From UBA4717 sp002404395 (GTDB lineage: Bacteria > Bacillota > Clostridia > Oscillospirales > CAG-272), in contig CALFNW010000150.1 of the NCBI GenBank assembly GCA_937902275.1, positions 1 to 34,879 on the forward strand: 34,879 bases of DNA, given 5' to 3'. Under the pieces are notes generated by a model that did not search any database, had not been told where the DNA came from, and saw only the letters and a list, made by a program, of their open reading frames with translations. This document shows positions 6,787 through 16,902 of the stretch, piece after piece (positions within the stretch are counted from its first letter, which is position 1; the number at the start of each line of letters is the position of its first letter). Position numbers and translations under genes: made by a program.

Positions 6787-9700
6787 ATGAAAAAATCGAG
6801 ACTGACACGGCTTGTTGCCGCGATGCTCTCGCTTCTGATGCTTATCGGCTGCTTCGGTTTTACGGCAGTTGCCGCCGATGACGATGAAGCTGCGCAGTCC
6901 GCAGTTATGTCGTACGACATCGAAGAGGTTAAGGCATTGCTTAACGCTTTGACCTACGACGAATACACGGCGCGCAACACTCGTTTTGAAAAAGCGACAA
7001 AGACTGTGGCGATCGAGGCGGCGAACTATGACGCCGAAAACACAGACGCCGAGGTCGAGATCGTTGAAAACTACAGAGGCGGCACGGGCAAAGCACTTTA
7101 TACCCCGGCTGACGGAACGGTATCCTGGAAGTTTGAGATCCCGGAAGCCGGAAAGTACGCGGTAAAGCTTTACTATTGCCCGGTCGGCAACGAAAAGTCC
7201 ACGTCGATAGAGAGAGAATGCCGCATTGACGGCGAATTTCTCTTTAAAGGTCTGCGTTATCTTACGCTGACCAAGCGTTGGATGCCTCACGTATATGATC
7301 CCGAAACGGCTGAAAGCGAAAGCGAAAACGGCTTGCGTGTTGCCGAGGACGGCTCATATGTATTCCAGACCGATATCAACGGCAACGATATCAAGCCGAA
7401 TATCGTTGAAACGCCTGAGTGGAGCGAGTATTCGCTGTGCGATTCTACCGGATATGACCTGTATCCGTATGAGATCGCTTTCACGGCAGGCGAGCATACG
7501 CTGTCTCTCAAGTCCTCAAGAGACGAGATGGTTATCTCGAAGATTGAGTTCTACCCCTTGGCGGAGCAGAAGCCTTATGCTGAAATTGAGGCTCTGTATG
7601 AGAAAAAAGGCTATACTTCGGCAGATACAAACGGTGTTATAAAGCTTGAAGCCGAACTGCCTTATGCGGTTTCCGACAGAACCATATATCCGCAGAATGA
7701 CCGTTCTTCGGCGGTAACTTCGCCTCAGGATCCCGCAAAGACGAAGATGAATTCTATCGGAAGCACGAAGTGGCAGTCGGTCGGTCAATGGATCGAATAC
7801 AAATTCACTTGTGAGGAGACCGGCCTTTATTACATAGCCCCGAGATTCAAGCAGTCCGAGCTCAGCGGTATATACGCTTCGAGACGTCTTTACATCAACG
7901 GCGAAGTGCCGTTTGACGAGGCGAACTACTGCCGCTTCAACTATTCGGACGATTGGCAGGCAGCACCGCTCGGCGACGGTGAGAATGAATTTAAATTTTA
8001 CTTTGAAAAGGGTAAGGAATATACGCTTAAATTCGAGGTATGTCTCGGAAGCGTCAGCGATATCCTCGAAGAAGCAAACGGCGCGATGAGCGCAATGAAT
8101 GCCGACTATTTGAAGATACTCCAGATAACCGGCGCATCTCCCGACGAATACCGCGATTATAACTTCAACGTTTTGATCCCCGATGTAATTACCGATCTGT
8201 ATAAGCAGAGCAAGATTATTTCGGGAATCTCACAGACGCTGATCGAACTCAGCGGTCAGAAGAGCTCAAACTCGGCATCGCTTGAAAACATTGCGCGTAC
8301 TCTTATGAAGATGGCGACCGATGAGGACGAAGTTGCAAGGCAGCTTACGACTATGAAATCGTACATCGGTACTCTCGGTACTTGGATCAACAGTACGCAG
8401 AGCCAGCCGTTGCTGCTTGACTACATTACGATTTGCCCGGTCGACGACAAGAATGATCTTCCGAGAGCAAAGGCGAACTTCTTTGAATCGGCAGCCTTCG
8501 AGATCACTTCGTTCATTCACAGCTTCTTTACCGACTACAGCAGTCTCGGCGCAACCAAGGAGCTTGATAAGAGTGAGGTTACCGAGGTCTGGATCAGCAG
8601 CGGACGTGACCAGGCACAGATCGTGCGTACCCTTATTGATAACAAATTTACCAATACATATAATATCGGCGTAAACCTCAAGCTTATCGCAGCCGGAACA
8701 CTTTTGCCGTCCACCCTCGCAGGCAACGGTCCGGATGTTTCGCTTACGAACGCTCAGGGCGACCCGATACAGTATGCAATACGTAATGCGGTTATTAAGC
8801 TGAATGATTTTGACACCTTCGATGAGGTCGTTGATCGTTTCGACCCGGCGGCGATGATCCCGCTGACGCTTTACGGCGATACCTACGGTATACCGGAAAC
8901 GATGACGTTCAGCATGATGTTCTACCGCAAGGACATTTTTGCCGAGCTCGGACTTGACATTCCGCGTACATGGGATGAGCTCATGGCTATAGTTCCTATC
9001 CTTCAATATAATAATATGGAAGTCGGTATCCCGTCTTCGAGCGGCGGACTTAACCTGCTGCTTTATCAGATGGGCGGAGAGGTGTATTCGGATGACGGTA
9101 TGAGAACCGGATACGATTCGAACATTTCGCTTGAAGCGTTCGACACTATGTGCTCCTACTTTACCAACTACGGTTTCCCGGTTTCCTACGATTTTGCAAA
9201 CCGTTTCAGAACAGGTGAGCTTCCGCTCGGTATTTCCGATTACGTTGCCTCCTACAATCAGCTCACGATATTTGCGACCGAAATACGCGATCTTTGGGAA
9301 TTCGTTCCGCTACTCGGCTATCAGCGCGAAGACGGCACGATCAACAATGATACGATCGTCGGTGTGGCTCCGATGATGATGATGGCGGGTGTTGACGATC
9401 CCGACAGAGCATGGACCTTCATGGATTGGTTCTCAACTGCCGACATTCAGGCTTCTTACGCGAATGAAGTCGTCGCAACCATCGGTCAGGGTGCAATGTA
9501 TGCAACTGCAAACATTGAAGCACTTGAATCGCTTCCGTGGTCGTCAAACGATTACAATAATATAATGGAGCAATTCAAGAGCCTTGCATCGGTTCCTGAG
9601 TATCCCGGAGGATACATTATCGCCCGTTATGTCAACTTTGCATTCCTTGACGCGTACAATAATTCGGCAGATCCTGTCGAAGCGTTGCTCGGATATGTTG

Positions 9701-9816
9701 ATGACATCAACAAGGAGATAACGAGAAAGCGTGAAGAGTTCAACCTTGAAACACTTGAGCTTGGTGAAACTCTTGCCGATAAGCGTGCTCGCGAAGCCGC
9801 TGAAGCGAACAGCTGA
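6787..9816 (+). CDS. Giant extracellular solute-binding protein with N-terminal carbohydrate-binding-like modules
   Basis: This 1009-residue exported protein is the presumed ligand receptor of the operon's ABC transporter. It starts at 6787 after AGGAGG (6774-6779). Residues 1-30 form a signal peptide; LIGC (19-22) fits a lipobox, so membrane anchoring is likely, though AVAA could also be cut by signal peptidase I. Two beta-sandwich regions resembling CBM6/35-type modules lie at about 70-260 (IEAANYDAEN, YRGGTGKAL) and 284-420 (VIKLEAELPY, GQWIEYKF, RRLYINGE). A mainly helical linker spans about 420-590. A family-1 solute-binding domain covers about 595-990, with the typical GDTYGIPET, FYRKDIFAELG and TWDEL (728-732) patterns. 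Usual family-1 receptors are 400-450 residues, so more than half of this protein is extra. First gene of the operon; permeases follow 37 nt later. Confidence 0.88.
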   Translation: MKKSRLTRLVAAMLSLLMLIGCFGFTAVAADDDEAAQSAVMSYDIEEVKALLNALTYDEYTARNTRFEKATKTVAIEAANYDAENTDAEVEIVENYRGGTGKALYTPADGTVSWKFEIPEAGKYAVKLYYCPVGNEKSTSIERECRIDGEFLFKGLRYLTLTKRWMPHVYDPETAESESENGLRVAEDGSYVFQTDINGNDIKPNIVETPEWSEYSLCDSTGYDLYPYEIAFTAGEHTLSLKSSRDEMVISKIEFYPLAEQKPYAEIEALYEKKGYTSADTNGVIKLEAELPYAVSDRTIYPQNDRSSAVTSPQDPAKTKMNSIGSTKWQSVGQWIEYKFTCEETGLYYIAPRFKQSELSGIYASRRLYINGEVPFDEANYCRFNYSDDWQAAPLGDGENEFKFYFEKGKEYTLKFEVCLGSVSDILEEANGAMSAMNADYLKILQITGASPDEYRDYNFNVLIPDVITDLYKQSKIISGISQTLIELSGQKSSNSASLENIARTLMKMATDEDEVARQLTTMKSYIGTLGTWINSTQSQPLLLDYITICPVDDKNDLPRAKANFFESAAFEITSFIHSFFTDYSSLGATKELDKSEVTEVWISSGRDQAQIVRTLIDNKFTNTYNIGVNLKLIAAGTLLPSTLAGNGPDVSLTNAQGDPIQYAIRNAVIKLNDFDTFDEVVDRFDPAAMIPLTLYGDTYGIPETMTFSMMFYRKDIFAELGLDIPRTWDELMAIVPILQYNNMEVGIPSSSGGLNLLLYQMGGEVYSDDGMRTGYDSNISLEAFDTMCSYFTNYGFPVSYDFANRFRTGELPLGISDYVASYNQLTIFATEIRDLWEFVPLLGYQREDGTINNDTIVGVAPMMMMAGVDDPDRAWTFMDWFSTADIQASYANEVVATIGQGAMYATANIEALESLPWSSNDYNNIMEQFKSLASVPEYPGGYIIARYVNFAFLDAYNNSADPVEALLGYVDDINKEITRKREEFNLETLELGETLADKRAREAAEANS

Positions 9817-9853
9817 TTTTGCAGACCGAAACATTATATAAAGGAGAAAAAAC

Positions 9854-10810
9854 ATGTCAGAAACTACGAAAACGGCAGAGATCAGACGGCCGGTATCTCG
9901 TAAGGACATGACAAAGTGGCAGTGGACGCTCAAGGAGATCAAGAAAAACAAAACCGCGTATATTATGATTGCGCCGTTTATGATCCTGTTCTTCATGTTT
10001 ACGGTTCTGCCGGTCGGATTGTCGATTGTCCTGAGCTTTACCCAATTCAACATGATGGAATTTCCTAAATTTATATTTATGGATAATTACATCCGTCTGT
10101 TTCTCGATGATGACATATTCCTCATCGCGTGCCAGAATACATTTATTTTTGCAGCGATTACGGGTCCTGTGTCTTACTTCATGAGTTTGCTCATTGCATG
10201 GTTTATCAACGAGCTTACTCCGAAAGTTAGAGCGCTCGTAACCCTCATATTCTACGCTCCGAGTATTTCAGGTTCAGTATATCTTATCTGGACGGTGCTC
10301 TTTTCCAGCGACTCTTACGGATATGTCAACGCGTGGCTTATGGAGCTTGGGTTTATAACCAGCCCGATACTTTGGTTCTCTGATGAGAAATATGTCATGG
10401 GACTTTGTATCGTGGTCGCGCTCTGGACCTCGCTCGGTACCTCGTTCCTTTCGTTTATCGCCGGACTTCAGGGCGTTGATAAGAGCCTTTATGAAGCTGC
10501 CGCGGTTGACGGAGTCAAGAACAGATGGCAGGAGCTTTGGTATGTTACGCTTCCGACCATGCGCCCTCAGCTTATGTTCGGTGCGGTCATGTCGATCACC
10601 GGTTCATTCGGTTTCGGTGCGGTAGTTACCGCACTTGCCGGATTCCCGTCGGTCAACTATTGTGCATGGACTATCATGCATCACCTTGAGGATTACGGCG
10701 GATCACGTTTTGAAGTCGGATATGCCTCGGCAATCGCGGTAGTGCTTTTCGCTATAATGGTGGGAGCAAACCTCGTTGTAAAGAAAGTGCTTTCAAAGGT
10801 AGGAGAATGA
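9854..10810 (+). CDS. Sugar ABC transporter permease, MalF/UgpA type (pair 1)
   Basis: An inner-membrane subunit that with its partner forms the transport channel for an oligosaccharide. The 318-residue protein has about six membrane segments and the cytoplasmic EAA loop that docks the ATPase, here EAAAVDGVKNRWQELW (214-229) followed by TLP. A 35-residue basic N-terminal tail precedes the first membrane span. AAGGAG at 9841-9846 sets the start. Its stop codon lies inside the ribosome-site region of the next gene, indicating tight coupling with the second permease. Confidence 0.93.
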   Translation: MSETTKTAEIRRPVSRKDMTKWQWTLKEIKKNKTAYIMIAPFMILFFMFTVLPVGLSIVLSFTQFNMMEFPKFIFMDNYIRLFLDDDIFLIACQNTFIFAAITGPVSYFMSLLIAWFINELTPKVRALVTLIFYAPSISGSVYLIWTVLFSSDSYGYVNAWLMELGFITSPILWFSDEKYVMGLCIVVALWTSLGTSFLSFIAGLQGVDKSLYEAAAVDGVKNRWQELWYVTLPTMRPQLMFGAVMSITGSFGFGAVVTALAGFPSVNYCAWTIMHHLEDYGGSRFEVGYASAIAVVLFAIMVGANLVVKKVLSKVGE

Positions 10811-10814
10811 TGAT

Positions 10815-11687
10815 ATGGCTAAATTAAGAACCAGAAGACATAAAGTCGTTCTCAACCGTTCGGTTGGAGGCGACCTCGGAATCAATTTGTTCCTCATATT
10901 GATGGGTGCATTCATGTTTTTGCCGATGCTTTACACTTTCATGCAGGCGCTCAAGCCGCTTGATGAGTTGTGGATGTTCCCGCCGCGTTTCTACGTTATT
11001 AACCCGACGCTCAAAAACTTTTCAGATCTGTTCAAGCTTATGAGCGACTCTTGGGTGCCGTTTTCAAGATACATATTCAATACCGTATTTATCTCTATTG
11101 TGGGTACTGCCGGAAACCTGATCTTTTCGTCACTTGCCGCATACGCTTTGTCGAAGATCAATTTCCCCGGAAGAAATTGGATGTTCCAGATGATCGTCCT
11201 CTCTCTTATGTTCCACTCAACGGTTACCGGTATATGCAACTTCATTACGATGAGTGCATTGCATTGGGTTGACACCTACTTTGCGATAATCGTACCGTCG
11301 TTTGCCACTACCCTCGGACTTTACCTCATGAAGCAGTTCATGGAGTCGAATATTACCGATGCGGTGCTTGAGTCGGCGCGACTTGACGGTTCGACCGAGT
11401 TTAATACCTTCCTTACAATTGCAATGCCTATGGTCAAGCCGGCATGGCTTACACTTATCATTTACTGCTTCCAGGGACTTTGGAACACCGGCTCTTCGGT
11501 TTACATTCAGTCCGAGGAACTTAAGACATTTAACTACGCGATCGGTCAGATCCTTGCCGGCGGTATTCAGCGTGCCGGTGCGGGAGCCGCTTCGACTGTG
11601 GTCATGATGCTTGTGCCGATACTCGTATTCGTCATTTCGCAGAGTAACATCATCGAAACGATGGGTTCGTCGGGTATGAAAGACTAA
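10815..11687 (+). CDS. Sugar ABC transporter permease, MalG/UgpE type (pair 1)
   Basis: Second channel subunit of pair 1, 290 residues with about six membrane spans. The EAA loop reads ESARLDGSTEFNTFL (186-200) followed by the expected P. It starts 4 nt after the stop of the previous permease; AGGAG at 10801-10805 overlaps that gene's end. The N-terminal segment, with a first span around 22-42 and a long outside loop before the second, is typical of the type. No ATP-binding subunit follows, so it presumably shares a multitask ATPase of the MsmK/UgpC kind encoded elsewhere. Confidence 0.93.
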   Translation: MAKLRTRRHKVVLNRSVGGDLGINLFLILMGAFMFLPMLYTFMQALKPLDELWMFPPRFYVINPTLKNFSDLFKLMSDSWVPFSRYIFNTVFISIVGTAGNLIFSSLAAYALSKINFPGRNWMFQMIVLSLMFHSTVTGICNFITMSALHWVDTYFAIIVPSFATTLGLYLMKQFMESNITDAVLESARLDGSTEFNTFLTIAMPMVKPAWLTLIIYCFQGLWNTGSSVYIQSEELKTFNYAIGQILAGGIQRAGAGAASTVVMMLVPILVFVISQSNIIETMGSSGMKD

Positions 11688-11704
11688 GGAGGCAGAGAAG
11701 AGAA

Positions 11705-13840
11705 ATGAAAAAAATACAAAGATTTTTCGCACTGGCCGCTTGTCTTGTCATACTGTTCGGGTGCTTACCGACGCAGGCGATCACTCCGTATTCGACGTAC
11801 ACATACTCGATAGACGGTTTTGCACTTGTTTCGCCTGATGCATACGTTCCCGATCGTGTGGTCAATTCCGATGACATCGTTTATAACGGCGAAGTTATTG
11901 CAATCGATGATCCCCGTGACTTGTTTGTCGATAAGAACAATAACATTTATCTTGTGCTCGGCACCTCCAACACGGTCGTTGCCATGGACAGTTACTTCAA
12001 TGTTAAGTTCCTGATAAACAGCTTTACGAACGATCACGGTGTGCCGGATTCGCTTGCCGGACCTTCCGGAGTGTTCGTAACGAGCGACAAAATTTATGTC
12101 GCCGATACCGATAATAAGCGTATCGTAATGTTCAACCTTGACGGCTCATTCTATAAAACGATAGAAGAGCCCGATGCCGACGTTTTCCCGGCTAACTCGA
12201 TCTACAAGCCGGTTGCTATTGCCGTTGATGATTACAAGCGTATATACGTAGTATCATCCACGACCTATATGGGTGTTATAGCGATCAATGAAGACGGCGA
12301 TTTTCAGGGCTTCGTCGGAGCACAGCAGGTAACGATCAGTGCTCTGCAGATGTTCTGGAGAAGATTCCAGACCAAGGAACAGCGTGCACAGTCTCAGGCG
12401 TACGTTTCGACCGAGTTCAACAACATCGCGATGGATGACAAGGGCTTCATTTACGTAACTACCTCGTCAATTCCCGAGAATTCACAGCAAAGCGCGATCA
12501 ATGACGGCAGCAGCAAGTATGCTCCGGTCAAGAAGCTCAACACCAAAGGTAACGACATATTGAAGCGTAACGGCTTCTTCGGTCCCGGCGGTGAAGTCAA
12601 TGTTTCAAATCTGTCTACTGCGACGATTACCGGTGCGTCGAGAATCGTTGACGTAGCGATCGGTCCGGAAGGAACCTGGTCGATCATTGACGAAAAGCGA
12701 AGCAAGGTCTATACTTACGATTCCGAAGGTAATCTGCTTTTCATCTTCGGTGATACCGGAACACAGCTCGGAAACGTGCAGACCATTGAAGCGATAACCT
12801 ACCTCGGAAACGACATTCTTATCCTTGACAAGGGTTCAAAGAATATTACACAGTTCAGACGTACCGAGTACGGAGATCTGCTTATCGAGGCAATTCGTAA
12901 TACCAACGAAAGAAACTATGATAAGACCATCGATTATTGGCAGAGTATCCTTCAGAGAAACAACAACTTTGACTCGGCTTACATCGGAATCGGACAAAGC
13001 CTGTACCGCAGTGCAAAATATGAAGAAGCGCTTGAGTATTACGAATCCGCATATGATACCGAAAACTATTCGGATGCATATAAGGAGATCAGAAAAGCCT
13101 GGATGTCAAAATTCTTCATCCTGGTTCCTATCGTAATAATCGTTGCGGCGATACTTGTGGTTAAGTTCTTCAAACACGCATCGAAGGTCAACAAGGCAGC
13201 CGCGCTCAAAGTCGGCAAAAAGACTTTCCGCGAGGAGATCCTATACACGTTCCACTTGATATTCCATCCGTTTGACGGATTCTGGGATCTTAAGCATGAA
13301 CAGCGAGGTTCGGTAAGAGGCGCGTTCTTCTGGATCGCAATTGCGATCGTGACCTTCTTCTACCAGGAGATAGGTACCGGATACATATTCAGCCCCCGCG
13401 ACACATACTCCACGATTTTTGTACAGGTTATCGCGGTCATTGTACCGATCTTGCTTTGGACGGTTGCAAACTGGTGCCTTACCACCCTGTTTGAGGGCGA
13501 AGGAAGCTTTAAGGATGTATTTGTGGCAACGTCATATTCACTTGCACCCTTGCCGCTTCTGATCGTACCGGCAGTTATTTATTCAAACTTTGCTACCGCA
13601 AGCGAAGCCGGAATAATCAATCTGCTTACTTCATTCGCATTTGTTTGGTGCGGAATGCTTATATTCTTTGCATCGCAGGTAACTCACGATTATACGTTCT
13701 CCAAAAATATACTGACCACGCTCGGAACGATAATCGGTATGTGTGTTATCATGTTCGTTGCGCTTCTGTTCTCAACGCTTCTTTCCAAGATCCTCAGCTT
13801 TATAACCGAGGTAATCACGGAAATTACGTACAGACTCTGA
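11705..13840 (+). CDS. Exported NHL-repeat/TPR/Yip1 membrane protein
   Basis: A 711-residue protein with an unusual order of parts. Residues 1-25 are a signal peptide; ILFGC at 16-20 is a possible lipobox. Residues about 65-385 contain NHL-like beta-propeller repeats (for example DPRDLFVDKNNNIYL, GVFVTSDKIYVADTDNKRI, AIAVDDYKRIYVV). About 398-465 holds TPR-like helices (NYDKTIDYWQSIL, YRSAKYEEALEYYESAY). One membrane span lies at 469-488, then a cytoplasmic-looking segment, then a multi-span Yip1-type domain at about 515-697. The propeller and TPR should lie outside the cell. The function is unknown; propeller plus TPR suggests binding of glycan or protein partners. AAGGAGG (11686-11692) overlaps the upstream stop codon. 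Its place between two permease pairs ties it to the transporter. Confidence 0.85.
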   Translation: MKKIQRFFALAACLVILFGCLPTQAITPYSTYTYSIDGFALVSPDAYVPDRVVNSDDIVYNGEVIAIDDPRDLFVDKNNNIYLVLGTSNTVVAMDSYFNVKFLINSFTNDHGVPDSLAGPSGVFVTSDKIYVADTDNKRIVMFNLDGSFYKTIEEPDADVFPANSIYKPVAIAVDDYKRIYVVSSTTYMGVIAINEDGDFQGFVGAQQVTISALQMFWRRFQTKEQRAQSQAYVSTEFNNIAMDDKGFIYVTTSSIPENSQQSAINDGSSKYAPVKKLNTKGNDILKRNGFFGPGGEVNVSNLSTATITGASRIVDVAIGPEGTWSIIDEKRSKVYTYDSEGNLLFIFGDTGTQLGNVQTIEAITYLGNDILILDKGSKNITQFRRTEYGDLLIEAIRNTNERNYDKTIDYWQSILQRNNNFDSAYIGIGQSLYRSAKYEEALEYYESAYDTENYSDAYKEIRKAWMSKFFILVPIVIIVAAILVVKFFKHASKVNKAAALKVGKKTFREEILYTFHLIFHPFDGFWDLKHEQRGSVRGAFFWIAIAIVTFFYQEIGTGYIFSPRDTYSTIFVQVIAVIVPILLWTVANWCLTTLFEGEGSFKDVFVATSYSLAPLPLLIVPAVIYSNFATASEAGIINLLTSFAFVWCGMLIFFASQVTHDYTFSKNILTTLGTIIGMCVIMFVALLFSTLLSKILSFITEVITEITYRL

Positions 13841-13859
13841 GCAAGGAGGGAAATGAATA

Positions 13860-16800
13860 ATGTTTACCAAAAATAAAGTCATCGCATTTCTGTCCGTGCT
13901 GATGGTTCTGCTGATGCTTTCAACGCTGACAGCGACGGCTGCGGATGATGAACGTGTTGACTATCTTAAAACGACGTTTTCATCCGATGCCGAGAAGCTG
14001 GCAACGATGGAGCTTATGATCGAAAAGAACGGCAGTCAACTGTACGTTGACCGCGTTTCCGGAGAGATCGCGTTTGTTGATATGGCTTCGGGACAGACGC
14101 TTTTCTCAAACCCGTATGATGTCGGTTCATCGAAGGCTTCCGATAATATCAAGAGCCAGCTTATGAGCCAGCTGATAATCAAGTATGAAGAGAGCGGTGC
14201 TGAAAAACAGCTTGACAGCTATTCTGACGCGTCGTTAAGAGACCAGATCACCGTAAAAAAGACCAAATCAGGTGTGCGCGTCGAGTATATTATCGGTGAG
14301 CAGGTCACAAGACGACTCGTTCCGCGACTTATCGAACGTTCCCGCTATGAGGAGCTTATCATCGGTAACATAACCGACGAAAGGATACTCAAGCAGTTCT
14401 CGGTCTACTACAGCCTCAAGGATCCTTTTGATGATTCGCTTTCTGACCGTCAGCTGAGAGAAATGAGAAACTCCTGGCCGATCACCGATACCCTTGCGGT
14501 CTACGTTTTCGACCCTAAAGCAACGGAAAAAGAAATTGATATGTTCGAGGGATATATCAAAGAATACGATCCTTCGTATACATTTGAAATGCTTGATGAA
14601 GACCATGAAATGACAAAGTTTGAGGGAACCGAAAAGTCTCCTCCGCTTTTCAGAATGGCGCTTGAGTATTCGATCGACGACGACGGAAATCTTGATGTAA
14701 GACTTCCGGCAAACGGTATTCGTTTTGACGAAACGGTTTACTCGCTTTCAAACATCAGCATACTTCCGTATTTCGGCGCAGGTGCTACGGATGATAACGG
14801 CGAGATCTTTATTCCCGACGGCAGCGGTGCGGTAATTTACCCGTCCGAATTCAAGGGCGAATCGATCACGCTTACGAACACCATATACGGTCAGGATTAT
14901 GCATATCAGAAAGTGAGCGGCGCTCATCAGGAAATCATGCATCTTCCGGTATACGGACTTGTTCATAACAACGTTGAGGTTACCGAAACGGTTGTCAGCG
15001 AGCTTGACGATGTTGAAGTTACCGATGAAGAGACCGGTCTTACCACACTTGAAAAGCAGATGGTTGACAAAGTTTACACCGAAGAGACCGATACCAAGGT
15101 CGGCTTCTTAGCGATAATCAACGAGGGCGACTCGCTTGCAACGATAACCGCTGAAAACGGTGGCGCACTTCATCAGTACTTTACGGCGTTTACTTCGTTT
15201 GCTCCGCGTCCCAAAGACTCATACAGTCTTGCGGACACGGTATCCGGCGGCGGTGTTTACACTGTCGTTTCAGATCGTAAATACACCGACAGCTATCGTA
15301 TTAAGTATGTAATGCTGAACGATGACACGGTTGCCGAAGAAAAGGCGCTTGATAATCACTATACCGCAAGCTATGTAGGAATGGCTCATGCATATCGTGA
15401 TTATCTTGAATCCACAGGTATTATCGAAAAGCTTAAGGGTGATGAGATCAATGACGATATTCCGCTGTTTATCGAATCATTCGGAGCAATTGATACCACA
15501 AAGCGTATAGCTTCGATCCCGGTAAATGTGAAAACCGCACTTACTACGTTTGACGACCTCAAGACGATGAGCGAGCAGCTGAATGAAAAAGGGATCAAGA
15601 ATATAAACTATAAGCTCAGCGGATTTACCAACGGCGGTATGGTTTCGACCGTTCCGTACAAGGTCGAGTTCGTGAAGGCGGTCGGCGGAAACAACGGTTT
15701 CAAGGATTTCCTTGCATACGCTGCCGACAACGGCATACTCGTATTCCCCGACTTTGATTTCACTTACTTCAAAAAGGCTGCATATTTTGACGGTATCAGC
15801 AACAAAAATCTGGTCAAGACAATGGATGACCGTTACTCGTCGAAGCGTGTATATGAGTCGACCATGCAAAGCTACGTCAAGACCGACACACTTGCGATCT
15901 CTCCGAACTCTTTCGGATATCTTTACGACGGATTCTCTAAGAACTTCAGTAAGTTCAACCCGATCTCAATCTCGGTTGCAACACTCGGAAGCGATCTTAA
16001 CTCGGATTTCAGCAAAAAGAACCCGAGCAACCGTGAGGACAGTAAGACAGCCGTCAAGGATGTACTTGCTGAGATCAAGAATGACTACACTAATGTTCTG
16101 AGTGATGCAGGAAATGCCTACTCGCTTGAATATGCAGACAATTTCCTCAATGTTCCGCTTGACTCAAGTAATTATATTCAAACGAGCGTTTCCGTTCCGT
16201 TCATGGGAATGGTACTTCATGGATATAAGAACTTTACGGGTACTGCGGTGAATATGGCGGGAGACATCAAGTATCAGGTGCTTAAGTCGATCGAAAACGG
16301 CGCGTCTGTTTACTTCACCCTTTCATACCGTAACACGAAACTGCTTAAAGAATCCGAAGAGCTTAACAAGTACTATTCGGTCGGCTTTGACATTTGGTTT
16401 GACGACCTTACCGATACTTATCAGAAGCTTAACGAAGCGCTTTCAGAGCTTCAGACGGTAACGATCGAAGATCACGAGTTTATTCTCGGTGAGCGCGTTC
16501 CGACCGAAGAGGAAGCGGAGGCAGACAGACTTGCCGCCGAAGAAGCTGAAGCGGCACTTGAGGAATCGTATGAGATCAGCTATCAGAAGGCCCTCAAGAA
16601 GCTTAAACTTCAGGCAAGACGTAACGGGCAGAACCCCGAGACGGTGACGCTTGATCGCGAAACCTACATTGCTTCGCTCAGGACCGTTGACGAAAACACC
16701 GATGTTGAAGAAAACGGCGATGAGTACAAGACAACAAAGTATACAACGTCAAAGGGAAAGATCGTTGTTGTTACATATAGCAACGGTGTGAAGTTTATTC

Positions 16801-16886
16801 TTAATTACAATAACTTTGACGTTACGACAGTCGTAGACGGCGAGACCTATAAGGTTGATTCGCTCGGCTTCGTTAAGCTCAAGTAA
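13860..16886 (+). CDS. Exported DUF5696-like protein, possible glycoside-hydrolase-like fold
   Basis: A 1008-residue protein with a clear signal peptide (1-27, ending TATA-A). The overall pattern matches what I remember as DUF5696 proteins that accompany Yip1 and sugar permease genes in Firmicutes. About 30-500 looks beta-rich. GMAHAYRDYL (507-516) precedes an alpha/beta region from about 530, with VFPDFDF (628-634); that layout recalls sandwich-plus-TIM-barrel glycosidases, but I cannot name catalytic acids. An acidic helical stretch (about 882-922) and a beta-rich C-terminal tail containing ILNYNNFD finish the protein. AAGGAGGG at 13843-13850 sets the start at 13860; an out-of-frame ATG at 13853 closes after seven codons. 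It follows the Yip1 gene by 19 nt. Confidence 0.82.
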   Translation: MFTKNKVIAFLSVLMVLLMLSTLTATAADDERVDYLKTTFSSDAEKLATMELMIEKNGSQLYVDRVSGEIAFVDMASGQTLFSNPYDVGSSKASDNIKSQLMSQLIIKYEESGAEKQLDSYSDASLRDQITVKKTKSGVRVEYIIGEQVTRRLVPRLIERSRYEELIIGNITDERILKQFSVYYSLKDPFDDSLSDRQLREMRNSWPITDTLAVYVFDPKATEKEIDMFEGYIKEYDPSYTFEMLDEDHEMTKFEGTEKSPPLFRMALEYSIDDDGNLDVRLPANGIRFDETVYSLSNISILPYFGAGATDDNGEIFIPDGSGAVIYPSEFKGESITLTNTIYGQDYAYQKVSGAHQEIMHLPVYGLVHNNVEVTETVVSELDDVEVTDEETGLTTLEKQMVDKVYTEETDTKVGFLAIINEGDSLATITAENGGALHQYFTAFTSFAPRPKDSYSLADTVSGGGVYTVVSDRKYTDSYRIKYVMLNDDTVAEEKALDNHYTASYVGMAHAYRDYLESTGIIEKLKGDEINDDIPLFIESFGAIDTTKRIASIPVNVKTALTTFDDLKTMSEQLNEKGIKNINYKLSGFTNGGMVSTVPYKVEFVKAVGGNNGFKDFLAYAADNGILVFPDFDFTYFKKAAYFDGISNKNLVKTMDDRYSSKRVYESTMQSYVKTDTLAISPNSFGYLYDGFSKNFSKFNPISISVATLGSDLNSDFSKKNPSNREDSKTAVKDVLAEIKNDYTNVLSDAGNAYSLEYADNFLNVPLDSSNYIQTSVSVPFMGMVLHGYKNFTGTAVNMAGDIKYQVLKSIENGASVYFTLSYRNTKLLKESEELNKYYSVGFDIWFDDLTDTYQKLNEALSELQTVTIEDHEFILGERVPTEEEAEADRLAAEEAEAALEESYEISYQKALKKLKLQARRNGQNPETVTLDRETYIASLRTVDENTDVEENGDEYKTTKYTTSKGKIVVVTYSNGVKFILNYNNFDVTTVVDGETYKVDSLGFVKLK

Positions 16887-16902
16887 GAAAGGGGTGTATT
16901 AG

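Noticed and set aside
8266..9006. A 246-codon minus-strand open frame inside the solute-binding protein gene
   Set aside because: Shadow of a well-supported gene; composition is arginine/isoleucine-rich and has no domain pattern.
13853..13876. Seven-codon frame overlapping the DUF5696-like start
   Set aside because: It shares the same ribosome site and is most simply a chance ATG; nothing marks it as a leader peptide.
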